Assembly: GCA_946413525.1 (NCBI GenBank)
Contig: CAMKKZ010000010.1
Location: 62,001 to 126,000 of the forward strand
Reading direction: 5' to 3'
Length of the DNA: 64,000 nt
Source of the DNA: an uncultured Oribacterium sp.
Lineage (GTDB): Bacteria > Bacillota > Clostridia > Lachnospirales > Lachnospiraceae
Below the pieces are notes generated by a model. That model was not told the origin of the DNA. It worked only from the letters and a program-made list of their open reading frames with translations, and made no database searches. The position numbers were made by a program, and so were the translations under genes. Below, piece by piece: positions 26,315 to 35,700 of this stretch. How positions within the stretch are numbered: the first letter of the stretch is position 1; every line of letters begins with the position of its first letter.

Positions 26315-27307
26315 CTAATTCCTGGTAATCCCGGCAGCCTGCACCGAAAGCCCTATTTTTTCCGCCCCGTTCCTGGGCGATTCAAAAAGCTCCCTTGCCG
26401 GTATCGTCTCGATGTTCAGACGTTCCCTGAGCATATCCACAAGGGCAGGTATCATGGATCCTCCCCCGCAGAGAAAGATCCGTGACAGCGAGACATCCGG
26501 ATTATTGAATTCAAAAAAATTCAGCGCGCGCTCTATTTCCGCCGTAATGTCCTCAAAAACATCTCTAAGGCCTGGTGATTCCGAACAGTTTTCATAATTC
26601 GTCTCCAGATAAGTCGCCGCAAGGTGCTCATCCACGCGGAATTCATCGGCCAGGTTTTCCACAGCCCTGGAAATGCCGCTGTCCAGGGTGTGCGTTGCCA
26701 CATAGTGGACGCCGCGGAACATGTAGAGCCTTGTATTCGCGAAGCCGATATCCGCAAAACAGCAGTCAGCGTCATCCGCCCCCACATCATGAAGTATTCC
26801 CTCGAAGGCGCAGGCGACAGGCGCTGCCATCACAAGCTGGAGGCCGGCATACCTTGCCAGGCTCCGAAGCTCCTCCAGCACCGCCCTCTGCATGGATACG
26901 GCCAGAAGGCGCATCCTCCCACTGCCCCTGTCGGCCTTCTCCCTGGCTACCAGCTCGTAATCGAATACATACTCCCTCAGCTCCCCCTGGATATAGTCCC
27001 GGAATTCAAAGGGAAGATTGTATTTCATCTGATCTTCCGACATCTTTGGCATATTCACATTTCGTATAATGATGGCATCGTCCGGAATGACAATGGCACA
27101 ATTCTTTGCCCTTATCCCGCTCTGCCGCAACGTTTCCTTCAGAAGATTCCCCAGCAGCGCGGGGGAGCTGACGCGTCCCGCCGTCAGAGAATTATCCGGC
27201 ATTTCCATCAATACCGTCCTTCTTACAGCCAGCCCCTTCATCAGGGCAAGCTTCATCTTGCTTCGCCCCAAATCAATTCCCAGGATTTCCTGCTTATTTC
27301 CTAGCAT
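26315..27307 (-). CDS. pilM: Type IV pilus assembly ATPase-fold protein PilM
   Basis: A 330-residue actin-like protein. The phosphate-binding loops are ILGIDLGRSKMKLALMKG (about 8-25) and CCFADIGFANTRLYMFRG (about 185-202), and the adenosine motif is FLCGGGSMIPALVDMLRERL (about 285-304). PilM forms a cytoplasmic ring that binds the N-terminus of PilN and links the motor to the alignment complex. The start has GAGGA six bases upstream. Upstream of it lies a 302-bp gap with a mobile repeat separating it from the prepilin peptidase gene. Confidence 0.9.
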   Translation of the reverse strand: MLGNKQEILGIDLGRSKMKLALMKGLAVRRTVLMEMPDNSLTAGRVSSPALLGNLLKETLRQSGIRAKNCAIVIPDDAIIIRNVNMPKMSEDQMKYNLPFEFRDYIQGELREYVFDYELVAREKADRGSGRMRLLAVSMQRAVLEELRSLARYAGLQLVMAAPVACAFEGILHDVGADDADCCFADIGFANTRLYMFRGVHYVATHTLDSGISRAVENLADEFRVDEHLAATYLETNYENCSESPGLRDVFEDITAEIERALNFFEFNNPDVSLSRIFLCGGGSMIPALVDMLRERLNIETIPARELFESPRNGAEKIGLSVQAAGITRN

Positions 27308-27436
27308 CGCCAGTCCTCACATAAACTCTGCAACATTAGATAACGATTCGCAACTGTCCGGCTCGTCCGGACAATTACAATGATTCAGCATCCCCTGATA
27401 TTCAAGGGCGGACAAGGCGCTGAATGGCCCCTTTTT
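27308..27436. other. Gap between pilM and the prepilin peptidase gene, left part
   Basis: No gene seen. Apart from the mobile repeat at 27437-27571 the 302-bp gap holds only a short CCGGCTCGTCCGG palindrome near 27359. A pilin gene, which might be expected at this place, is not present. Confidence 0.55.
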
Positions 27437-27571
27437 GTAACTATTCAGTTAGCACCTCGCGCTTGCCGCGAGGTGCGTATGAAAGCGTCGAAAAGCCTGC
27501 CTCGGGCGTACTCGGAATGCGCGTAAGCGCCACGCCCGAGGCGTAACTGTTCAGCTTGACTGAACAGTTAC
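27437..27571. mobile_element. 135-bp non-autonomous element with GTAA ends, copy 1
   Basis: The ends are inverted repeats GTAACTATTCAG and CTGAACAGTTAC, and the element is flanked by a perfect 8-bp direct repeat CCCTTTTT (27429-27436 and 27572-27579). Inside are a CCTCGCGCTTGCCGCGAGG hairpin and a GCCTCGGGCGT/ACGCCCGAGGC stem. Nothing is encoded. GTAA termini plus 8-bp target duplications are features of the IS66 family, so it may be a MITE moved by an IS66 transposase (inference). Confidence 0.8.
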
Positions 27572-27609
27572 CCCTTTTTTCTTAATGATTCCAGCTCAAA
27601 CAGCAGGCA

Positions 27610-28389
27610 TCAAAGGACGGATAAGTACCATGAAGCGATCTGTTCTCCAAACAAAAGCATAAAGTAGCCTGAAGCCGCAAGACAGGGGCCAAAGGGTATA
27701 TGCTTTCCAAAGCCGCGCCGCAGAAAAATGACGTATATAAGCCCCAAAAGGCAGGCCACGAAAATATAGAAGAGCATGCCTACGTACCCCAGATACAAGG
27801 CCATGACAGACATCAGCTTGACATCCCCCCCTCCCAGGCTCCTCTTCCCACTCAGCCAGTCCATGAAAAGGGACATCAGCAATATCACCGCGCAGTACAC
27901 GAACATACATAAGACTCTGGAAAGGATCAGCTTCCAGTCCCCGTAAATAAAAGGCGATGTCACCAGAAACGCAAGAAGGGCAAGGAGAACACAGCCATCA
28001 GGAATCCTGTAGCACTCCAGATCTACGAGGGCAAGACAGAAGAGACAGCCCGTCAGAAAAAGATTTCGGAAAAATACCAGGGACAGGCCGAAACGGAGGT
28101 AGAGTCCCAAACAGAGAAGCGCAAAGACCGCTTCCGACAGGGGGTACCTCGCCGGGATACGCGCGTTACAATACCTGCAGTGCCCTCGCAGCATGAAATA
28201 ACTCAGCAGCGGAACAAGATCAAACATTGACAGGATATGCCCGCAATGGGGGCAACGGCTCCTCCCATGCACGAAATCCTCCCTGCGGGCAATCCTGTAC
28301 GCCGCGCAATGAAGGAAGGAGCCAAGGAACGTGCCAAAAATCAAAGTCATAAAGCCGATAAAAAACCCTATCCAATTCATAAGCCCCAT
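27610..28389 (-). CDS. pilD: Prepilin peptidase / N-methyltransferase
   Basis: A 259-residue polytopic membrane enzyme that cleaves the leader of type IV prepilins and methylates the new N-terminus. It has the N-terminal GTFLGSFLHCAAYRIARRED segment, two zinc-binding CxxC pairs (CPHCGH and CRYCNARI), the first catalytic Asp region (ALVDLECYRIPD, about 126-137) and the second Asp in LGGGDVKLM (about 188-196). At least six hydrophobic segments follow. It is placed between pilC and pilM and completes the assembly machinery. The ribosome site is weak (GGCAGGG). Confidence 0.93.
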   Translation of the reverse strand: MGLMNWIGFFIGFMTLIFGTFLGSFLHCAAYRIARREDFVHGRSRCPHCGHILSMFDLVPLLSYFMLRGHCRYCNARIPARYPLSEAVFALLCLGLYLRFGLSLVFFRNLFLTGCLFCLALVDLECYRIPDGCVLLALLAFLVTSPFIYGDWKLILSRVLCMFVYCAVILLMSLFMDWLSGKRSLGGGDVKLMSVMALYLGYVGMLFYIFVACLLGLIYVIFLRRGFGKHIPFGPCLAASGYFMLLFGEQIASWYLSVL

Positions 28390-28457
28390 ACCCTGCCATT
28401 AGAAATACAACCATTACAAATAAAGATGAAGACAAATATGCAAATATTAAATGAAAA

Positions 28458-29672
28458 TTACATGTAACTATACATGCTGAACATTGACATATAGACCGAT
28501 ATCACGATAAAGCCGGCCACTATCGCGATGAAAACCAAAAGAGAGGGTTCCAGCATGGCCAACGCGTTCTGCACGGCAAGCTCCAGCTCGGAATCATAAT
28601 ACTCAGCGACCGTCTCCAGCGTCTCCTTCATTTCACCTGTCTCTTCTCCCACGCCCACCATGTCCGTCAGTATGTCCGGAAGGCATTTCGCTTCCCGCAT
28701 GCTATCGGAAACCGTATGTCCCTCCTCTATCCTCCCGGCCATGCTCTCCACCGACTGACGGATCCAAAAGTTTTCCATTACCCGGCCGGTAATGCTCACG
28801 GCCTTTGTCAGTGGGATGCCTGACTCCACCATGGTGGCCATCGTGTTGGCAAACTGGCTGGCGGCATTCAGCTCCGCAATATTCCCAAGGACGGGAATCC
28901 GAAGCTGAATCTTGGCGAGACGGATACGGCCGTTATCCGTTGCCCCATAAAGTTTCAGGAATAAAGTCAGTGCAACCCCTCCTATCGCGATGAAGGGGAG
29001 GGCCACTTTCATGAAATTGGAAAATCCAATCAACATCCTTGTCATCAGGGGAAGTTCTCCACCAAAGCTGTCGAATATCTGGATGAAGCTGGGCACAACG
29101 GCCACCATGAGAACTACCAGGACAACAGCGGCTACGAGCAGCACAAAGAGGGGATAGGTCATGGCGGAGCGTACCTTCCCACTCATTTTCGTCTGTTTGT
29201 CAAAATGCCTGTAAACTGAGGCGAAGGCTTCCGGAAGCTTCCCGGATTCCTCGCCGGCCCGCAGGGTCTCCACAAAGGTCTGGGGAAACATCCCGCCCCC
29301 TTCGTCATCAAAGGAAGATGACAGGGATCGTCCCGCCTCCACATCCTCGGCCACGCGGAACAGGATCTCCCGGATCTTCTTGTCCGTGGTCTTGTCCGCA
29401 ATCAACTTGACAGCCCGGGCAATGGGGATGCCGGCTTTTAAGATCGTGGCAAACTGACTGCACATCAGGACGAAGGCCTTGGTATTCAGCCTCTTCCCCC
29501 CGATCTCCATGGAAAGGATTCCTCCCCCCTGGAAGCCGACCTTTTTCAGTTTCAGGATGACGTCATATTTCTCTTTAATCCGAGATGTGGCGTCCATCTC
29601 ATTGAAGCCCTCCTGGATGCCGCGCACCTTCTTTCCGTCCCTGGCCAGGGCGACATAACGAAAGCTCGTCAT
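28458..29672 (-). CDS. pilC: Type IV pilus inner-membrane platform protein PilC
   Basis: A 404-residue protein with two T2SS-F domains. It shows the FVLMCSQFATILKAGIPIARAVKLI start of domain one (in two parts, about 66-92) and the matching AASQFANTMATMVESGIPLT of domain two (about 275-294), plus three membrane helices (VLLVAAVVLVVLMVAVVP, FIAIGGVALTLFLKL, LLVFIAIVAGFIVISVYM). It anchors the PilB and PilT motors to the membrane. GGGGGG lies ten bases before the start. The spacing of 24 bases to pilT implies one transcript. Confidence 0.94.
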   Translation of the reverse strand: MTSFRYVALARDGKKVRGIQEGFNEMDATSRIKEKYDVILKLKKVGFQGGGILSMEIGGKRLNTKAFVLMCSQFATILKAGIPIARAVKLIADKTTDKKIREILFRVAEDVEAGRSLSSSFDDEGGGMFPQTFVETLRAGEESGKLPEAFASVYRHFDKQTKMSGKVRSAMTYPLFVLLVAAVVLVVLMVAVVPSFIQIFDSFGGELPLMTRMLIGFSNFMKVALPFIAIGGVALTLFLKLYGATDNGRIRLAKIQLRIPVLGNIAELNAASQFANTMATMVESGIPLTKAVSITGRVMENFWIRQSVESMAGRIEEGHTVSDSMREAKCLPDILTDMVGVGEETGEMKETLETVAEYYDSELELAVQNALAMLEPSLLVFIAIVAGFIVISVYMSMFSMYSYM

Positions 29673-29696
29673 CAGCCTACCCCCCTTGATGAATTA

Positions 29697-30740
29697 TCAC
29701 GTATTCTGCCTGACATAATCCTTGTTCGTAGCGTAATACAGCGCGTTATTCTTGCTGATCTGCCCGCCCTTGCAGAGCTGGACAAGAGCCTGATCCATAG
29801 TCTGACCTCCGATTGCCTGGCTCGTGGCCACCGCATTGGCAATCTGCGGCGTGTTGCCTGTCCGGATCAGGTTCCGAATGGCATCCGTCACGATCATCAG
29901 TTCGCAGGCCAGCGCCCTGCCCCCTCCCCTCTTCGGGACCAACTGCTGGGTCAGCACCGCCGAAAGGCACATGGAAAGCTGCAGTCGGATCTGGGGCTGC
30001 ATCCCTTCCTGGAAAACCTGCACCATACGATCCACTGAATCAGCCGCGGAACCGGTATGCAGCGTGCCGAAGACCAGGTGCCCTGTTTCCGCCGCGGTAA
30101 TGGCGGTCTCTATGGTATCATGGTCACGCATCTCGCCGATCAGGATCACGTCCGGATCCTCCCGGAGGGAAGCGCGCAGTCCCATGGCGAAGCTGGTGGT
30201 ATCCTTCCCCACCTCGCGCTGGTTTATGGCGCATTTGTCCGGCTTGTAGATATACTCCACAGGATCCTCCAGCGTCACGATATGTTTTCTGTAGGTATGA
30301 TTTATCTTGTCCAGCATGGCCGCAAGGGTCGTCGACTTTCCGGAACCCGTCTCCCCCGTCACCAGCACGATCCCCTTGTGGAGCGTGGTCAGCTCCTTCA
30401 CCACCGGGGGAAGACCCAGCGTATTCATGTCCGGAATATCCTCCCGGAGCAGCCGGAGGGCAACTGAGGGCACATCCTGCGCTTTGAAGATATGTATCCT
30501 GCAGCGGGTCCCGGCCAGGCTGGCCGCCGCGTCCAGCTCCCCCGTGCTTTCCAGCACAGGATAATCCTTCCCTGATAGCTGCTTTGCCAGGGCAAAGCAG
30601 TCATCGCCGGAAAACGGGGGCAGGGACATGTCCCGGAGCTCGCCATCCAGACGGTATTTCGGCGGGAAACCACAGATAATGTGAATGTCCGAAGCCCCGT
30701 CAGCCCTTGCCATCCTCACGATTTCGTTAACATCAATCAT
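29697..30740 (-). CDS. pilT: Type IV pilus retraction ATPase PilT
   Basis: A 347-residue hexameric ATPase that depolymerises pili. It has the N-terminal ADGASDIHIICGFPPKYRLDG in two parts, Walker A GETGSGKSTTLAAMLD (about 129-144), the VTLEDPVEYIY Asp box, Walker B DVILIGEMRD with the downstream ETGHLVFGTLHT His box, and the family AIRNLIRTG motif near 300. The AIRNLI motif separates PilT from PilB. Presence of PilT indicates pili meant for retraction (twitching or DNA uptake). Confidence 0.95.
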   Translation of the reverse strand: MIDVNEIVRMARADGASDIHIICGFPPKYRLDGELRDMSLPPFSGDDCFALAKQLSGKDYPVLESTGELDAAASLAGTRCRIHIFKAQDVPSVALRLLREDIPDMNTLGLPPVVKELTTLHKGIVLVTGETGSGKSTTLAAMLDKINHTYRKHIVTLEDPVEYIYKPDKCAINQREVGKDTTSFAMGLRASLREDPDVILIGEMRDHDTIETAITAAETGHLVFGTLHTGSAADSVDRMVQVFQEGMQPQIRLQLSMCLSAVLTQQLVPKRGGGRALACELMIVTDAIRNLIRTGNTPQIANAVATSQAIGGQTMDQALVQLCKGGQISKNNALYYATNKDYVRQNT

Positions 30741-30744
30741 TTGC

Positions 30745-30830
30745 TTCTCTCTCTTTTATCAGATTGGGGTTTGACCGCTCCGAGCCCTGACATAGCGAAG
30801 CGCTTGCGGGGCTGGTCGGCAATTGCAATC
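30745..30830 (-). repeat. Hairpin repeat between pilB and pilT
   Basis: A diverged copy of the hairpin family of 17401-17740: TCAGATTGGGGTTTGACCGC with CTCCGAGCCCTGACATAGCG, then GCGGGGC-type sequence. It lies just upstream of the pilT ribosome site. Confidence 0.55.
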
Positions 30831-30831
30831 C

Positions 30832-32583
30832 CTAAGGCTGCTTATTGGTCGTTTTGCCGGCGGAAAATTCATTGCTCCACTCGTCCTCGTTTATAACTCT
30901 CAGAACTTCAAAGCTCGTCGTTATGCCTTCCTTCAAGAGCCTCATGGCGCTTTCGTGTATGGTCACAAAATCGCTATCCGGCTGCCTGAGGTAAGCCTCG
31001 ATCTCATCACGGCCCCGCCGGTGGTAGATCATCTGGCGCATGGTCTGGTTGAGCGACAGGATCTCGAAAATACCGATTCTTCCCTTATACCCCATATTAT
31101 AGCACCTGGGGCAGCCCTTGCCAAAATAAAAGCGGATTTTTTCGGGCGGATCAGAGATGCCCAGCCTGTCCAGTTCATCCTGCCTGGGCTGGTATTCCTC
31201 CCTGCAGTAGGGGCAGACCCTCCGCACCAGGCGCTGGCTGATCACCCCGCGGAGCGTGCTTGAAATAAGGTAGGGCTCCACCCCGATGTCCTCCAGTCGC
31301 TCGATGGCGCCGACCGCGTCATTGGTATGGATAGTGGACAGGACGAAGCGTCCCGTCAGCGCCGCGCGCATCGCGATCTCCGCCGTCTCCCCGTCTCGGA
31401 TCTCTCCGATGGAAACGATGTCGGGATCCTGCCTGAGGATGGCGCGCAGGCCGTTCGCGAAGGTCATATTGACCTTGGGATTGATCTGCACCTGGTTCAC
31501 GCCGTCCAGATTATATTCAACCGGATCCTCCAGCGTGACAAGGTTTACATCCCGGGTGTTCAGCTCCGCAATCATGGTATACATCGTCGTGGATTTTCCG
31601 CTGCCGGTGGGACCGACGATCAGGAGCACGCCATTCGGATAATGAATCAGCCGGTTGTATTTTTTGAGGTCATCGTCCCGAAGCCCCAGGGTCTCCTTGC
31701 CGATGATGGCGGCATCCTTGTCAAGTAACCTCGCAACGATCTTCTCCCCATAGGCAGTGGGCAGCGTGCTGATACGGAGGTCGATGTTCCTGTCCTTCAT
31801 CCGGACCTCGAAACGTCCGTCCTGGGGTATCCGCCTCTCCGTCACGTCCATGCCGGACATGGTCTTGATCCTGGCAATGACGGCGGCCTGGCTCTCCTTC
31901 GGGATGGAAAGCACGTCGTGGAGGACGCCGTCCACCCTCAGGCGCACCCCGAGCATCTCCTCCCTCGGCTCAATATGTATGTCGCTGGCCCTCTCGGTCA
32001 CGGCCCTCTCAATAATGTTATTGACCAGCCGCACCGTAGGGGCGCTGCTGGAATCCTCCACCCCAAGCTCATTGGTAATGAAGGCGGCATTGTCCCTGCC
32101 GGATGCCTGTTCGGCGTTCTCCTGCCTCATCTCCTCGATGGCGCGGGCCGCCCCTTCGCTGCCATAAAGAAGCTGCACCGCCCTGTCCACCGCGCTGCTG
32201 GTGGCGATCATGGGGACGATCCTGCGCCTGGTGACCTTGCGGAGCTCCTCTACCGCGTAATAATTCAGGGGGTCGCTCATGGCCACAAACAGGGAATCCT
32301 TTGTGGAACGCACGGGCACGATGCCATACTGCTTCGCGATATTCTTCGGAACCGTTTCGGAAAGATGGGGAGGAATGTTGAGCACGTCAAGATCGACATA
32401 ATCCATATGGAGCTGAATAGCAAGCGTCGTCGCCAGATTCTCCTCGGTAATGATCCCCCTCCGGATCATGATTTCACCAATCTGGCCGCCCTCCTTCCTC
32501 TGGATGTCCAGAGCCTGCTTAAGCTGTTCCTCCGTAATGGTCCCATTCTCTATCAGAAGGTCGCCGATCCTCTTTCTTGCCAT
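30832..32583 (-). CDS. pilB: Type IV pilus extension ATPase PilB
   Basis: A 583-residue GspE/PilB ATPase powering pilus extension. The N-terminal T2SSE_N (MshEN-like) domain is visible (IGDLLIENGTITEEQLKQAL). Walker A is VGPTGSGKSTTMY (about 330-342), the Asp box VNLVTLEDPVEYNLDG, Walker B DIVSIGEIRDGETAE, and a four-cysteine zinc motif CPYCREEYQP...CPRCYNMG (about 470-520). The start at 32583 has GGGGGAAGAAAGG upstream. First gene of the pilus set in transcription order. The 110 bp upstream contain a GGCGGATGC hairpin (32638-32660). Confidence 0.95.
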   Translation of the reverse strand: MARKRIGDLLIENGTITEEQLKQALDIQRKEGGQIGEIMIRRGIITEENLATTLAIQLHMDYVDLDVLNIPPHLSETVPKNIAKQYGIVPVRSTKDSLFVAMSDPLNYYAVEELRKVTRRRIVPMIATSSAVDRAVQLLYGSEGAARAIEEMRQENAEQASGRDNAAFITNELGVEDSSSAPTVRLVNNIIERAVTERASDIHIEPREEMLGVRLRVDGVLHDVLSIPKESQAAVIARIKTMSGMDVTERRIPQDGRFEVRMKDRNIDLRISTLPTAYGEKIVARLLDKDAAIIGKETLGLRDDDLKKYNRLIHYPNGVLLIVGPTGSGKSTTMYTMIAELNTRDVNLVTLEDPVEYNLDGVNQVQINPKVNMTFANGLRAILRQDPDIVSIGEIRDGETAEIAMRAALTGRFVLSTIHTNDAVGAIERLEDIGVEPYLISSTLRGVISQRLVRRVCPYCREEYQPRQDELDRLGISDPPEKIRFYFGKGCPRCYNMGYKGRIGIFEILSLNQTMRQMIYHRRGRDEIEAYLRQPDSDFVTIHESAMRLLKEGITTSFEVLRVINEDEWSNEFSAGKTTNKQP

Positions 32584-32729
32584 CCTTTCTTCCCCCTTAT
32601 TAATCTGAGCAGTCTCCAACCGCCCTGCTTCCCTGACGGCGGATGCTCACCGCATCCGCCCCTGATTCTATGTCAAAACAGACTTTGGCCCGCTTCAAGG
32701 AAATGTAGCTATAAACTATGCTCGCGGGA

Positions 32730-35700
32730 TTATTTGACCGTGATGGTGCACCGGGCAGTCTTGCCGCTGCCATCCTTCGCTTTCGCGGTGATGACGGTCT
32801 TGCCGGCCTTCTTCGCCGTTACCAGACCGTTAGAGTTCACCGTGGCTACGGATTTCCTGCTGCTCTTCCAGGCGATTTTCTTGTAAGACGCCTTGGCCGG
32901 GGTCACGCTCACCCTGAGCCGTACGGTATTTTTGCTGCTGTTCCCGGCATAAATGGTAGCCGCGCTCTTGTTCATCTTCAGCTTCGTGACAAGATACGGC
33001 CTTACCGTGATGGTGCATCGCGCCTTTACGCCGCTGCCATCCTTTGCCGTCGCCGTAATCACGGTCTTGCCGGCCTTCTTCGCCGTCACCAGGCCTTGGG
33101 AATTAACCGTGGCCACGGCCTTTTTGCTGCTCTTCCAGGTCACGGCCTGATTGGAGGCAATGGCCGGGGTCACTGAAACGGAAAGCTGCAGGGTCTTCAG
33201 TTTGCTCTGCCTCAGGGAAATAGAGGCGGAACTCTTGCTCATCTCAAGTCCTGTCACAAGGACCGGGCTGACCGTGATGACGCACTTTGCGGATACGCCG
33301 CTTCCGTCCTTTGCCTTTGCCGTGATCACGGCCTTGCCGGCCTTCTTTGCCGTCACCTTCCCTGTCTGGGATACGGTCGCCACGCTCTTTTTGCTGCTCG
33401 TCCAGGTAAGTTCCTGGTCGGTTGCGCTCGAAGGAAGTATGGTGGCACTGAGCTGCACCGTCTTTTTCTTTTTCTGATCCAGCTTGAGCGTGGCCTTCTG
33501 CCGGTTAAGGCTTATGCTCTGCACGAGAACCGGCCCGGTCCTCGTGACCGTCACCACGCAGCTTGCCGAAATATAGCTTCCGTCCAATGTTCCCGCGGTG
33601 ATGGTGGTCCTGCCGCTTCTCAATGCCGTGATTACGCCGGTCGAGCTGACCGTGGCTACGTTACTGTTGCTGCTCCCCCATGTAAGCTTTTTAAAGCTCG
33701 CGTTCGAGGGCGTGAAGCTGGCCTCTATCGATGCTGTCTTTCCCGCGGCAATACGAAGATCTTCAAGGCTCAGGGATTTGACGGCGTGGTAAGGCGAAAT
33801 CCGGAAGCTCCTGGCCTGGCCGGTGGGGAGCTTTTGGTATTTCGTGAACGTGCTGCCGCTCACGTAACAAAACATCGCCGGAAGGTCGATGGAGAGATAA
33901 GACGCTACATTCGTGGGAACATAGATGTTCTCAAGAGCCTTGTCCGAACCCAGCATATTCTCCGCGGAATTGCAATAGGCCATGTCCAGCTTGCTAAGAT
34001 TCAGTGTATTCAGCTTCGGGCAGTTGGCGATCATCCAGTCCATATTGGTATAGCAGCTTCCGTTCCTTTTGCCCAGATTCAGCGTTGATAATTTATCGCA
34101 TTTGTAAAACATGCAGTACATCGTGGTAGCGGACGACATCGAAAGCGAGGAAAGATCCAAGCTGGTCAGCGAGTCGCAGCCGGAGAACATCCATTTGAAG
34201 TTCGTGACGGACGCCGTGTTGAAGTTCTTGAGCGAAACAGTCTTCAGCGCGTCGCACTCATAGAACATGGAGTCAAGGCTGGTCACCTTCGTCGTCACGA
34301 AATTCTTGATGACAGGGCTGGACAGGGAGCTGCAATTTCCGAACATCCAGCCCATGTCCGTAACCATGCTTGTATCAAATCCTGACAAATCCAGCTTATT
34401 CAGGCTGACGTCATTATAAAATATGGCATACATGTTGCTGGTCCCGGAGGTGTCCAGATGAGGCAGCAGGCTCGACATATCCGTCAAGGACTTGAGGTTA
34501 CTGAACATGAAGGACGCGTCGCTGTTGACCTTGAGCTTTGACGATTCAGACCAGATCAGGATCGTCCCATTACTCCCCTTTTTGAGATAGACGGGGTAGC
34601 CGTCCTGCTGAATCTCCGTCCCTCCGTACATGGCCGCGGAATCCCATTTGATGGTCTTGATAATGCTGTCCTCATCCTGACTGGTTTTTGACCAGTTGCC
34701 GGACGCGACGCACTTAAGGTTCGCGTTAAAGGTGCCCCCGTCCGGGAGCGTGGAAACAGCATTCCCCGCATGAAGGACGCGGCTCACCGTCTTGCCGCAA
34801 ATGGTGCAGGTATACCTGGCCTGGCCGTCCTCGTCTCCCGCTTCCTTCAGCACCGTGAGATTCCAGTCATGAACATGGCCGGAAGCCTCCTCCTCGTCAT
34901 CCAGCAGATCCGTAAGGATCGGCAGTCCCCATCCGTAATATTCATCCCTTCCGCTGTCCCCAAGGTCAATGCAGATCTCCTTCAGGGCCGCCTTCACCTT
35001 CGCCACGTTGTAATTCGGGTGCAGGAGCTTAATGTAGGCTCCCGCCGCAGCCATGTAAGGTGCGGATAATGAGGTTCCGCTAGTGCCCTCGCTATAGCCG
35101 CCATACAGGTTGGCCGTGGTAATTCTCGTGCCGGGAGCGCAAAAGTCAATCCCGTAGCATCCGTCATGGTCCGTGCCGTAATTGGAATAAGACGCTATCC
35201 CATCGTCATCATCCAGGGCTGAAACTGTAAGGGTCCACTTGCTGTTCGCAGGGTAAGCCCTGGCCACGTCCACGCCATTATTCCCCGCGGACGCGAAGCA
35301 GGGAATGCCTGCCTCGTTCAGCTTCCTGAAAGCATAATCATAGGAAGTAACGTTGGAAGCGGCCTCATTATAAAGTGCGCTGAAGCTCATGTTCACGCAG
35401 GACACATCCTGCTCCAGGGCATACAGCAGGGCATTCGTGATCCGAAGGTCCGTGGTGAATCTGTTCGCCTTGCAGACCTTCAGTGAAAGGATTTCCACGT
35501 TGTCCGGTGTTGCGTCAACAATGATGCCGGAAACAGAGGTGCCGTGCCCCATGTCATCATCCACATCTGAATTCCCGTCATAGAAATTGTAGCTTTCATC
35601 GGAAATGCGGTCTTCAAAGAGAGGATGGGAAAGGTTGATGCCGGAATCGAGTACGGCCACGGTCACCTGGCCGGAAAGCCTATCGCTTTCCATCCCGCTG

